Shown: piece after piece, positions 24,958 through 33,129 of the stretch | How positions within the stretch are numbered: position 1 is the stretch's first letter | Layout: every line of letters starts with the position of its first letter | Source: Bog-473 sp963756025 | GTDB taxonomy: Bacteria > Actinomycetota > Acidimicrobiia > Acidimicrobiales > RAAP-2 | Reading direction: 5' to 3' | Assembly (NCBI GenBank): GCA_963756025.1 | Contig: CAVWMF010000007.1 | Coordinates: forward strand, 806,001-870,000 | DNA length: 64,000 nt | The notes under the pieces: generated by a model | Seen by the model: the letters and a program-made list of their open reading frames with translations, nothing else | The model's database searches: none | What the model was told of the DNA's origin: nothing | Translations under genes and position numbers: made by a program

Positions 24958-26586
24958 TCACAGGTTCGGGCTGGCGGCCAGGAGGACTGCGTTCACGTCG
25001 TCACTGACATAAGTAGCCAATCCGTCGGCGTTCATGCCCAGGACCTCGGCTGCAACCTTGGGATCGAGTCGGTTCACCAGGTCGAGGATCCGGGTCTGTC
25101 GCAGTGCCTTGGTGCGTACGCCAGCCGGGTCGAGAACGTGGGTGATGTAGGGAGCCGATGCCGGACAGCTACGGGTCTTGGTGGCCCGCGTGACGATTAT
25201 GTGGGGGTTCTCGGTGCCCAAGGTCTCCCGATGCGCCAGGGCACGCTTGAGGACCGATTCGGTCACCGGATCGATTGGAACCGGATAGGGACGCTCGCCG
25301 AGACAGATCGTCCGACGGCTCCAGTTGATGTCGGTGAGTTTGAGTGATCGCACCTCGGCGTTGGATGCGGCGTGTAGGAGCGCCAATACACCGACCAATG
25401 CCTCGCTCGGTTCGACCGTTTCATCGTCGCTCGTCCAGCGACTGAAGAGTTGACGTTGGCGGTGGGCCGTGAGCACTACACCCTTGAATGGCGACCGCTT
25501 GGTCAGCGGGACGCCAGCAGTCGGGTCGACAAGGACGAGCTTGCGCTTGCGGGCGAAGCGGAAAAAGGAGCGGAGACCCCCAAGGCGCCTCGTCCGGTTA
25601 CGTGGTTTCTGGAGCAGGAAAGATTCGACGTCACCGATCTCAACCACAGACCAGTCCTCCTTCTTGCGATCGGTGAGAAGAAACAACGCGAAGTCCCGGA
25701 CGATGGCAAGAGAACTTTCGATGGTGACGTCACTTCTCGCGTGGGTGCCGACGCGACGTGCCCGTTGTTGGGCGCCCACCATCTCGGCGGCGTAGTCGGC
25801 GACCTGAGGGCGGAGTGATTCGGGAACGGCTGCCACCCGTCGGTCCCGCCGGCCCTTGGCCAGATGGGCCCCCTGGTCCAGTCCGAACGCCAGGCCATTC
25901 GCTACGAAGAAGTCCTCGAGCGTTCGGGCCAGGGAACCGGCGGATCTGCCGGGACGCCTAGACCTCTTGAGGATCCCCTGGGGATGGTTGGATTCACCGT
26001 CGGTGAGCAGCCGTCTCACGGCGGTGAGCATGACGCACACCCTGGCCCCGCAGTGGCGCTGAGCGGCGTAGTCGGCAAAGCCTGGCAACCAGTCGGGCGG
26101 GTCCACCAGTTCAGCCATCAAGTTGTCGACCCGCCGAAACGGTCTGTCAGGGTGGCGCTGCCAGCACTTGTTGCACATGCCGGTGCCAACCTTGCGGCGC
26201 AGTTCTCCGCACACTGTGCACGGCCTCGGGATGCGCGGCCGGTTCGGACCCCGAGAGCACAGACCGCATCGCCCGCTGGCCTCTCGGATGTGACCGAGCC
26301 GGCCACATGCACTGCAGAGCGATTTGCCCTGTTCAACCTCGAAGCGCCGGCGACAGAGATGACACCGTGTGGTTGTTGGATTGCGGACGGGATGCCCACA
26401 GTCCACGCAAGTTCTCGCGCAGCGGACGCATCGTCCGTCGAGAGCGTCCAGCCGGAGAAATCGGCCGCACACAGAGCACGAAGAGCGCAGGGACGCCTCT
26501 CGGTCGGCCGCCCGGCAGCGGAAGCAGATGACGGCGTCTTTGAATCCCACCCCCCGGCCGCAGCGCTCGCAGTCAGCGAGTCTCAC
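24958..26586 (-). CDS. Zinc-finger-array protein with divergent tyrosine-recombinase domain
   Basis: A 542-residue protein, third in the element's operon. The first 150 residues hold about ten CxxC/CxxxC knuckles (DCERCGRG, SCSVCGRF, TCVDCGHP, RCHLCRRR, LCSACGRL, PCTVCGEL, MCNKCWQR). The C-terminal 250 residues follow the phage-integrase fold: a core-binding helix region, then LHAASNAEVRSLKLTDINW with the first Arg. The HxLRH box is replaced by KALRQTR, and the LGH..TxxY box by LGMNADGLATYVSD. It may be a non-catalytic or altered partner that targets DNA through its zinc fingers. Its ATG overlaps the stop of the HTH gene. Confidence 0.7.
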   Translation of the reverse strand: MRLADCERCGRGVGFKDAVICFRCRAADREASLRSSCSVCGRFLRLDALDGRCVRCARTCVDCGHPVRNPTTTRCHLCRRRFEVEQGKSLCSACGRLGHIREASGRCGLCSRGPNRPRIPRPCTVCGELRRKVGTGMCNKCWQRHPDRPFRRVDNLMAELVDPPDWLPGFADYAAQRHCGARVCVMLTAVRRLLTDGESNHPQGILKRSRRPGRSAGSLARTLEDFFVANGLAFGLDQGAHLAKGRRDRRVAAVPESLRPQVADYAAEMVGAQQRARRVGTHARSDVTIESSLAIVRDFALFLLTDRKKEDWSVVEIGDVESFLLQKPRNRTRRLGGLRSFFRFARKRKLVLVDPTAGVPLTKRSPFKGVVLTAHRQRQLFSRWTSDDETVEPSEALVGVLALLHAASNAEVRSLKLTDINWSRRTICLGERPYPVPIDPVTESVLKRALAHRETLGTENPHIIVTRATKTRSCPASAPYITHVLDPAGVRTKALRQTRILDLVNRLDPKVAAEVLGMNADGLATYVSDDVNAVLLAASPNL

Positions 26587-26891
26587 AGCGGCGGCATGGA
26601 GCGTCCCCGCAGAGCCGATGCCGCCTGTTTAGGAACCTTGGCCGGCTTGGATTTCGACTCGACAGGCGTGGTGTCCACCTCGAAGAGGTCGTTGGGCGTG
26701 CATTCGAGGGCCGTGCACAGTGCACCGAGAGTCGACAACTTGACCTGGGCCGGTTGCTTGGTGAGCAGCGCCGAGATCGACGCGGCCGACATCTGGTGGC
26801 CAGCGCGCTCAACAAGGAGGCGGCGCAACTCGGCACCGGTCCAGACCTCTTTCTGTGCTGCCGCCATTCGCAGCCGCCACTTCACGTTCAT
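26583..26891 (-). CDS. Small XRE-type HTH protein of the recombinase element
   Basis: A 102-residue protein starting MNVKWRLRMAAAQKEVWTGA, then a helix-turn-helix: ELRRLLVERAGHQMSAASIS, LTKQPAQVKLSTLGALCTAL and CTPNDLFEVD. A basic Lys/Pro-rich tail follows. Both ends overlap neighbours by four bases (ATGA), so all three genes form one coupled operon. It could regulate the operon or act as a directionality factor. Confidence 0.75.
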   Translation of the reverse strand: MNVKWRLRMAAAQKEVWTGAELRRLLVERAGHQMSAASISALLTKQPAQVKLSTLGALCTALECTPNDLFEVDTTPVESKSKPAKVPKQAASALRGRSMPPL

Positions 26892-27982
26892 GGCCGTTCC
26901 TCCAATTGCTCCAAGGTGTTTGACATTGCCCGGCGATATGCGTCTTCGATGAATGTGGCAGACGGAGTGACGTAGCGCATGGTTGTCCCCACGTTCCAAT
27001 GCCCGAGCATCTGCTGGATGGCGACCAGGTCGACTCCGCGTTCGTAGTTATGGGTGGCGCAGGCGTGGCGAAGTCCATGGGGGCTAAATCGCTCTTCGAC
27101 CGGCGCACCTTCGATCTCGAGGAGATGGCGCAATCGGTTGCGGATCGTGCCCCGATGGATGGGTCCACCTCCTTCGTCGCAGAAGAGAGCGTTTGACGAG
27201 CCGGGGACCCGGAGCCGAACGTCGTCTCCATACCAGCGAAGGATCAGGTCCAAGCTGTCGAGCATGGGCACCCAGCGGGGCCGTGGCCCCGATCCACGAG
27301 TGCCCTTCCCGAAGCGGACGTGGATCTTTCCGAATGGCCCGCGCCCGAAGTGGAGGTCCTGCAGCTCGAGTGACGCGGCCTCATCGGCGCGCAGGCCTGC
27401 GTGATACAGGGTGCGGAACAACGCGTAATCCCTCCCCGCCGGCCCGAACTTGCGAGCAGTGGCGATCCGATCCCGCAGGAAATCGAAGAAGTCCGCCATG
27501 CGTTCGGGTGTGGGCGGCGGCCGGGTCGACGGCGAGTCGTTGCCCACATGGCGAGCGGCATTGAACTCGTCGAGTGGATCGCTGATCCGGATCCCGAAGG
27601 TCGCCTCGATCTCAGCCGTTTTGCGGGCGACCAGGTAGCGATGGAAGTCCTTGAACGCCTGCACGTAGCCGCGGCGCGTGGAAGGGGCCATCCCCTTGGT
27701 GACTAGTTCGGCCACCACCCGATCGATGTCAGCCGGACTCGCTTCCCATGCGGGCATGCCGAGGAGGCCGAGGAAGCGCTCGAGTACGCCAGTGGCGTTC
27801 TCAATGGTTATGTCGCTGAAGCCTCTCGCCGAACAAGACCCGACGAAACCATCGACGCACGCAGCCTGGAATGTCGGAGCATCAAGGGCACTCGCTGGAA
27901 CCTCGCTGCCGCCAGCGACGACTCGCAGATCCGCTCGTCCCACGTGCACACCTTCTTCCAGCCACGATTTGGAAGGTGGCAC
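26888..27982 (-). CDS. Tyrosine recombinase/integrase
   Basis: A 364-residue complete recombinase, first gene of the element. A SAM-like core-binding domain covers about residues 45-140 (FVGSCSARGFSDITIENATG, STRRGYVQAFKDFHRYLVAR). The catalytic domain shows the first Arg (HAGLRADEAASLELQDLHFG), HGLRHACATHNYERG with HxLRH, and MLGHWNVGTTMRYVTPS with His and the Tyr nucleophile. It is presumed to be the active enzyme for excision and insertion. It starts at ATG 27982, about 100 bases from the element end. Confidence 0.9.
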   Translation of the reverse strand: MPPSKSWLEEGVHVGRADLRVVAGGSEVPASALDAPTFQAACVDGFVGSCSARGFSDITIENATGVLERFLGLLGMPAWEASPADIDRVVAELVTKGMAPSTRRGYVQAFKDFHRYLVARKTAEIEATFGIRISDPLDEFNAARHVGNDSPSTRPPPTPERMADFFDFLRDRIATARKFGPAGRDYALFRTLYHAGLRADEAASLELQDLHFGRGPFGKIHVRFGKGTRGSGPRPRWVPMLDSLDLILRWYGDDVRLRVPGSSNALFCDEGGGPIHRGTIRNRLRHLLEIEGAPVEERFSPHGLRHACATHNYERGVDLVAIQQMLGHWNVGTTMRYVTPSATFIEDAYRRAMSNTLEQLEERP

Positions 27983-28088
27983 CTAACAATGGCTCATCTT
28001 GCCTTGAAAAGCGCGGACCGTGGAAAAGGACGCCTTTGCCCAGCCAGCAGGGAAGATCTACGGCAACGAACCTATGCCAGTTCCAGTT

Positions 28089-28271
28089 TCGTGGACCGAG
28101 GTACTCGGCTCGGAGCGTCTCACCGGAGCAACGCTCGACCGGCTCACGCACCGTTGCCGCATCATCGAGACCAAGGGCGAGAGCTACCGGCTCCAAGACG
28201 CCAAAGCTCGCACGAGGCGCCCGGCCAGACCCGTCACCGAAACTGTGGACGAACCCGCTCCCTCACGCTAA
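28089..28271 (+). pseudogene. istB: istB, C-terminal fragment
   Basis: Reads SWTEVLGSERLTGATLDRLT and HRCRIIETKGESYRLQ, the C-terminus of the IstB ATPase with its DRLTHR arginine box, and ends at TAA 28271. It continues exactly from the fragment ending at 24911. The open frame leading into it from 28020 belongs to the inserted element. Confidence 0.85.
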
Positions 28272-28323
28272 TTTCACACAACCGAACTGCTGCCGTTTTC
28301 GACCATTTCGCGCTGCCCGTTTA

Positions 28324-29784
28324 GTTGAGTCCCAGGCAGTGGTGTACGAGCGGGTGAGCTGAAGGACTATCCCCCAGACGCGACGATCACCGCGTCAACC
28401 TCAAGAAGCAGTTTCCACACAACCACTTGAGGAGGATCACGGTGAACGTCCCGACCACTATCGACGCGGCCGCGTGGCTTGGCAAGTACCTCGAAGGCGC
28501 TGACGGCGACACGGACCTGGCCCGGGCCATGTTGGGCGCCTTCGCCGAGGCGCTCATGAGCGCCCAGGCGTCCATGCAGTGCGGTGCCGCCTATGGCGAG
28601 CGCAGCGAGGAGCGGGAGAACTCGCGCAATGGCTATCGGCTCCGGCCCTGGGACACCCGAGTCGGGACGATCGAGCTGGCTGTCCCCAAACTGCGCCGGG
28701 GGACGTACTCGCCCGAGTTCTTGCTCGTGCCCCGCCGGCGGGCTGAACAGGCGCTGGTGGCCGTGGTCTGTCAGGCCTACGTCGAAGGGGTCTCGACCAG
28801 GCGGGTCGACGACTTGGTCAAGGCCATGGGGATCGACGGGATCTCCAAATCCGAGGTGTCGCGCCTGGCCAAAGAGCTCGACACCGTGGTGCGCGAGTTC
28901 AAAGAGCGCCCACTCGATGGGGGTCCCTATCGCTATCTGTGGATCGACGCCCTCACCCAGCGGGTACGCGAAGGGGGCCGGGTGGTCAATGTCTCGGCCG
29001 TGATCGCCACGGCGGTCAACGCGGCGGGCAACCGCGAGATCATCGGCTTCGACATCGCCACCACCGAGGACACGGCGGCGTGGACGGCGTTTTTGCGCGC
29101 CCTGGTGGCTCGAGGGCTAAGCGGCGTGGAGCTCGTCATCTCTGACGCCCACGGAGGCATCAAGGCGGCCATCGCCTTGGTCTTTTCCGAGGCGTCGTGG
29201 CAGCGGTGCCGCACCCATTTCATGGCTAATCTCGCCTCTCGTTGTGCCAAGGGGAACTGGCCCATGATCGCCACCTTGGTGCGCTCGATCTTCGAACAGC
29301 CCGACCGCGACACCACCTGGAGCCAGTTGGCCGACGTGACCGACAAGCTCACCCAGGCCGGGTTCTGCGACGTGGTGACCTACCTGCTCGACGCCGCCGA
29401 TGACATCTTGGCTTTCAGCGCCTTCCCGGTCGAGCACTGGCCGAAGATCCGCTCCAACAATCCCCAGGAGCGGCTCAACAAAGAGATCCGCCGGCGCACC
29501 GACGTCGTCGGGATCTTCCCCAACCGCGCCGCCGTCATCCGCCTGGTCGGCGCCTTGTTGGCCGAGCAAAGCGACGAGTGGGCCATCACCAGGCGCTACA
29601 TGAGCGCCGAGTCACTCAAGACGCAGAAGAAGGTCGAACCCTCCGCCCACGACCCGCGGCCGTCGCTCGACGCGGCCACTGAGGAGGCAGCCACCGACGC
29701 CGCCACGTAGGATCAATCAGACAACAGGTTGACGCGGGAGTCGTTGCACCTCACCGACCGTTACACCACTCGTTGGGACTTGAC
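28324..29784 (+). mobile_element. IS256-family insertion sequence
   Basis: Imperfect terminal inverted repeats flank the transposase gene. The left end (28324-28346) carries AGTCCCAGGCAGTGGTGTA and the right end (29761-29784), read on the minus strand, carries AGTCCCAACGAGTGGTGTAA. The 13-mer CTGCCGTTTTCGA occurs 21 bases outside the left end (28290-28302) and immediately outside the right end (29785-29797). The right end stops 26 bases before attL of the IME. Confidence 0.75.
28442..29710 (+). CDS. IS256-family (Mutator-type) transposase
   Basis: A 422-residue full-length transposase. It contains the family pattern of an N-terminal GYRLRPWDTRVGTIELAVPK and SEVSRLAKELD. The DDE triad is seen at YLWIDALTQRV (D), ELVISDAHGGIKAAI (D) and NNPQERLNKEIRRRTDVVGI (E). 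CRTHFMANLA matches the conserved C-x2-H region. The GTG at 28442 follows GAGGAGGATCAC. Nothing is broken, so the element may be active. The last 30 residues are Ala/Thr-rich. Confidence 0.92.
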   Translation: MNVPTTIDAAAWLGKYLEGADGDTDLARAMLGAFAEALMSAQASMQCGAAYGERSEERENSRNGYRLRPWDTRVGTIELAVPKLRRGTYSPEFLLVPRRRAEQALVAVVCQAYVEGVSTRRVDDLVKAMGIDGISKSEVSRLAKELDTVVREFKERPLDGGPYRYLWIDALTQRVREGGRVVNVSAVIATAVNAAGNREIIGFDIATTEDTAAWTAFLRALVARGLSGVELVISDAHGGIKAAIALVFSEASWQRCRTHFMANLASRCAKGNWPMIATLVRSIFEQPDRDTTWSQLADVTDKLTQAGFCDVVTYLLDAADDILAFSAFPVEHWPKIRSNNPQERLNKEIRRRTDVVGIFPNRAAVIRLVGALLAEQSDEWAITRRYMSAESLKTQKKVEPSAHDPRPSLDAATEEAATDAAT

Positions 29785-29810
29785 CTGCCGTTTTCGATCG
29801 TGATTCACAT

Positions 29811-29855
29811 TGGCGCCCCCGGCAAGATTCGAACTTGCGCACACGGTTTAGGAAA
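29811..29855. repeat. Distal attachment site (45-bp tRNA-Arg 3' repeat)
   Basis: The 45 bases from TGGCGCCCCCGGCAAG through CGGTTTAGGAAA are identical to 50269-50313. They cover the encoded CCA, acceptor 3' strand, T arm, variable loop and 3' half of the anticodon arm of tRNA-Arg. The match ends at 29856. The tRNA 5' half is absent here. Confidence 0.9.
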
Positions 29856-29970
29856 GCGAAAAGAGGGCGGAAACGACGGAGCCGGACAGTACCCAACCGG
29901 ACGTTTTCCGCTGGTCAGCGCGGCCGTGACGGAGGGGGACGGAAGCAGCCGGATCCGGATAGTTCCCGAG

Positions 29971-29993
29971 TTGTAGGGACGTTTGTAGGGACG
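29971..29993 (+). repeat. Candidate integrase arm sites, distal end
   Basis: TTGTAGGGACG occurs twice, at 29971-29981 and 29983-29993. Nearly identical tandem copies (TTGTAGGGATG, CTGTAGGGATG) lie at 50191-50212 inside the other end, in the same orientation. Short direct repeats inside both ends are typical arm-type integrase sites. Confidence 0.6.
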
Positions 29994-30051
29994 CTTTGAC
30001 CTACGGTTTCCGAACCGACGTTCACTCGCGGTATCCGGGGGAACTGGTCAA

Positions 30052-30246
30052 GTTGTCGATCTTTCGGGCATCACCCGGCTCACCGGAGCTGTTTCAAAAG
30101 CTGACGCCGTGGCAATCGGTTCGTGGCAGCGACCCGACGGCCCAGTAGGCGAGACCCGGAGCACCGCCGTCGCCAACATGCTTGACGAACTGCTGGAAGG
30201 TGCCGGGTACCGCGGAGTGGCTAACCGTTTTGACTGGCTCCGGTGA
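30052..30246 (+). other. Open stretch without start codon, possible gene remnant
   Basis: In this frame the sequence reads VVDLSGITRLTGAVSKADAV and ANMLDELLEGAGYRGVANRF before a TGA. It looks like protein but has no ATG, GTG or TTG start in frame nearby. It could be the tail of a gene lost at the element end. Confidence 0.3.
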
Positions 30247-30288
30247 TCCAGCACAGGCTTCCCCAACCGATCAGCCGCCATCGGGCTG

Positions 30289-30317
30289 TTGTTTTTCGAA
30301 CACATGTTCGCTACCAT
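30289..30317 (+). promoter_or_regulatory. Promoter with LexA-type (SOS) box upstream of the PHP-SMC operon
   Basis: TCGAACacatGTTCGC at 30296-30311 matches 11 of the 12 fixed positions of the actinobacterial/Bacillus LexA box TCGAAC-N4-GTTCGA. It fills the spacer between a possible -35 TTGTTT (30289-30294) and -10 TACCAT (30312-30317), which are 17 bases apart. A bound repressor there would block RNA polymerase. Confidence 0.6.
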
Positions 30318-30338
30318 GAAGCCCAGGTGAAACGCCAG

Positions 30339-30497
30339 ATGTATGAAGTAAAGGGCGGCAGCATGAGTGACGCAAAGGAAGTAGCTGACCCACGAGATCT
30401 CTTGGCCAATTGGGCGAACGACCATGATCGCTGGACCCACTTTGTCCTTCGACTGGTCCTAGAACCCGGACGAGGCAGTGAGAGGGCTCGAACATGA
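30339..30497 (+). CDS. Small protein coupled to the PHP-SMC ATPase
   Basis: A 52-residue peptide (44 residues if started at ATG 30363) containing VADPRDLLANWANDHDRWTH and FVLRLVLEPGRGSE. Its TGA overlaps the ATG of the large ATPase (ATGA at 30494-30497), so the two are translated together. It is the first gene behind the LexA-type box. No family is recognised. It may be a regulatory or complex subunit. Confidence 0.5.
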   Translation: MYEVKGGSMSDAKEVADPRDLLANWANDHDRWTHFVLRLVLEPGRGSERART

Positions 30498-33118
30498 GCG
30501 ATTGGGCGAGGTTCTGGCCGATTGACTTGCATGTTCATACGCCCGGCTCATCTGATGCAAAGCCAGAGGCGTATGGCTCGCCAGAGGACATTGTTCAAGC
30601 AGCTATCGATGCCGGCCTCGCTGCGATCGCTATCACGGATCACAACACCGCGGATTGGTGCGACCGTATTGGCACTGCCGCAGAAGGGACGACGCTCATC
30701 GTTCTCCCCGGAGTGGAGATCAGCACAACGGAAGGCCACCTGCTAGCCATCTGGGAGCAGGGCACGTCGAGCACTGTCATCAACGAGATGCTGGTGCGGG
30801 TAGGAATCATGCAAGCCGACCGTGGAAAGTTGGACGTAGCGGCGACGGTTGGTTTCGCCGACGCTGCTCGTGAAGTTAAGGCCTGTGGAGGTCTAGCTAT
30901 TGCAGCACATGCCGACAAACAGAAGGGCCTGTTGAGTCTCGACGTCAAAGCACATCTGACGAACACGTTGATGGACGAAGCTCTTTCAGCCGTCGAAGTT
31001 GTCCAACTGGAGAAAACCGAGGAGATCGCGAAGAAAGTAGGAGATAAGCGGATCCTCGCGTGTGTCCGAGGCTCCGACACTTGGGACACAGCTACGAGTG
31101 CGCACGCGCTTTCAGGAATAGGTGTACGGCGGACATGGTTGAAAGCGAGCCGTCCGGATCTCATTGGTTTACGGCATGGACTCGCCGATCCTGATCTTCG
31201 AATCGCCCTGGTCGAGCCCGACCTATCGCCGTCTTATGGTCGTATCGAGCAGATCGACATTGTCGGCGGATTTCTCAACGGTCAAAAGGTTGTGCTCTGC
31301 CCCGATCTGAACTGTCTGCTTGGGGGTACTGGCGCTGGCAAGTCACTTATCCTCGAAGCAATCCGCTATGCGATGGATCAGCAGTTGGACCGAGGCAAGT
31401 TCCCAAAGTTGTGGGAGGAGGTCCAGTCTCGCCTTGAAGCTGCTCTCACGGAGTCTGGCGTCGTGCGTTTGCAGGTGTTTGCAAACGATCATCGCTATCG
31501 CATTGAACGTGCTTTCGCCAAAGATGGTCTTGCCGAGCCGTCGGTGCTCCAGCAACTGGATGATGACTGGGTGAGCGTGGATCTTTCACCACGGGACCTC
31601 TTCTCATTGGCAGCGTTTTCTCAAGGTGAGATTCTCGAATACTCCCGAGAGCCCGTGGGGCGCATGACGCTGGTCGATGCAGGTATAGACCTCACCGAAC
31701 ACGAGAACGACATAGCCAGCACCACCAAAGAATTGAAGCAAAATGCCCGCGAGTTGATCGCCTCACGCAAGCGAATCGCGCGCTTGCGTGAGGAGGCATC
31801 GAAGGAACCGGACCTAAAGGAGCAGGTGCGGCTTCTAGCTGGGCTGTTCGATACGAATCTGGTGAAACAGCAGGCCGGATGGCAGAAGGAACGGTCCCGA
31901 ATAAACAGGACGACTAAGGGTATTGCCGACATTGAAGTTTCGGACCTGAAGACGCCGAAGGTGACGTCACCGGCCGATATTGAGACGAATGCCGACCTGT
32001 TTACGGCCATCGACGCGATCCTCAGTGAACTGGAAGCGAGCCTCAAGTCTGCTGGCGAGGCAATCGCGACTGCGTTGGACTTGGCTAAGGAGAAGCTCGG
32101 CAAACTTAATGAGCAGTGGACGGTGCGATTTGGCGAGGTCAAAAGGGAACTAGATGCTGAGCTTGAGCGAGTCAACCCGGGGTCTTCCCTTACCGCACTA
32201 CGCGAACGACTGGAGTCGCTACAGGAGAAGCTTACCGAAGCCGAAGCCGCGAAAGAAGAGCTGGACAAGGAGGCGCTACCAGCTCTTGCCCTTGCACTCG
32301 AAAAGCGTGAGACCCTGATCAAACAGCTAAGCGATGCTAGGCACGAGCGGCGGGAACTTCGCCGAACACGAGTAGAAGCACTCAACAGTAAGACTGCCGG
32401 ATTTGTGAAACTCGATATCCCAAGTCAAGGCGACTTCACAGACTTTAGAGCTGCGCTGGAAAAGCTCAAGGTCGGTTCTCAGGTCAAGGTTCCGGTGCTC
32501 GATGCCATCGCTCGGACTGTTCATCCACTTCGCTTTGCAAGAGCCTTGTGGGATTCGAAGGTTGACGAGTTAGTCGACGACGGAAACGGTATCGATGCTG
32601 CCAGCATCGGGAGGCTTCTTGGCAACATTGATGATCGTGATCTTTGGGAGGTGCTGTTAGACATTCAGGTGCTCGATCGGCCTGATGTGTTGACGGTGAA
32701 GTTCCGAAAACCTGATGACCAGACATACGTGTCAATCGAACAACTCGCTCACGGCCAACGCTGCACCGCGATCCTCGTCATTCTGCTCGCTGATGGCAAT
32801 ACTCCCGTACTGGTGGATCAGCCCGAGGACGCTCTACATGCGCCATGGATCGAGGAGTACCTCGTCGAGCGCCTGCGCTCCCTGCGTGGCACTCGTCAGT
32901 ATGTCTTCGCAACCCGCAGTCCCGGCATTGTCGTGAGCGGCGATGCGGAGCAGATCTTGACGATGAAAGCTACTGCCGGACAGGGGGACGTTGAGGCGAG
33001 TGGTTCTCTGGAACGGCACGATCTTAACCGGCTTGCCTTGCACCACCTTGAGGGCGGTCCAGTTCCATTCAAGCGGCGAACTCGCAAGCTTGAGGTGTCG
33101 ACCCTGAAGCAGGAATGA
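30494..33118 (+). CDS. PHP phosphoesterase domain fused to SMC/RecN-like ABC ATPase
   Basis: An 874-residue protein. The N-terminal PHP domain has the metal motifs IDLHVHTPGSSDA, AIAITDHNTADW, LPGVEISTTEGH, IAAHADKQKG and CVRGSDTWD (to about residue 200). An ABC-type ATPase follows: Walker A CLLGGTGAGKSLILEA near residue 279, a long coiled coil (about 395-690), a signature-like LAHGQRCTAILVILLA, Walker B PVLVDQPEDAL and an H-loop-like FATRSPGIVVSG. PHP-SMC proteins are associated with mobile and defence gene sets. It probably senses or processes DNA or RNA ends at the expense of ATP. It follows the LexA-type promoter. Confidence 0.85.
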   Translation: MSDWARFWPIDLHVHTPGSSDAKPEAYGSPEDIVQAAIDAGLAAIAITDHNTADWCDRIGTAAEGTTLIVLPGVEISTTEGHLLAIWEQGTSSTVINEMLVRVGIMQADRGKLDVAATVGFADAAREVKACGGLAIAAHADKQKGLLSLDVKAHLTNTLMDEALSAVEVVQLEKTEEIAKKVGDKRILACVRGSDTWDTATSAHALSGIGVRRTWLKASRPDLIGLRHGLADPDLRIALVEPDLSPSYGRIEQIDIVGGFLNGQKVVLCPDLNCLLGGTGAGKSLILEAIRYAMDQQLDRGKFPKLWEEVQSRLEAALTESGVVRLQVFANDHRYRIERAFAKDGLAEPSVLQQLDDDWVSVDLSPRDLFSLAAFSQGEILEYSREPVGRMTLVDAGIDLTEHENDIASTTKELKQNARELIASRKRIARLREEASKEPDLKEQVRLLAGLFDTNLVKQQAGWQKERSRINRTTKGIADIEVSDLKTPKVTSPADIETNADLFTAIDAILSELEASLKSAGEAIATALDLAKEKLGKLNEQWTVRFGEVKRELDAELERVNPGSSLTALRERLESLQEKLTEAEAAKEELDKEALPALALALEKRETLIKQLSDARHERRELRRTRVEALNSKTAGFVKLDIPSQGDFTDFRAALEKLKVGSQVKVPVLDAIARTVHPLRFARALWDSKVDELVDDGNGIDAASIGRLLGNIDDRDLWEVLLDIQVLDRPDVLTVKFRKPDDQTYVSIEQLAHGQRCTAILVILLADGNTPVLVDQPEDALHAPWIEEYLVERLRSLRGTRQYVFATRSPGIVVSGDAEQILTMKATAGQGDVEASGSLERHDLNRLALHHLEGGPVPFKRRTRKLEVSTLKQE

Positions 33119-33129
33119 TCACCTGCGAG

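Larger units (their letters stand above)
24912..28088. mobile_element. Three-gene tyrosine-recombinase element inserted in istB
   Basis: The two istB fragments join in frame at 24911/28089 if these 3177 bases are removed, which defines the insertion to the base, give or take the shared TTCG. The element holds three coupled minus-strand genes: a complete tyrosine recombinase, a small HTH protein and a large zinc-finger recombinase-like protein. CGAACCTGTGC (24930-24940) and CGAACCTATGC (28067-28077) lie near the two ends in direct orientation and may be recombinase sites. No target duplication is evident. The layout recalls Tn554-type and RIT (recombinase-in-trio) elements, but with an HTH gene in the middle. 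Confidence 0.8.
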
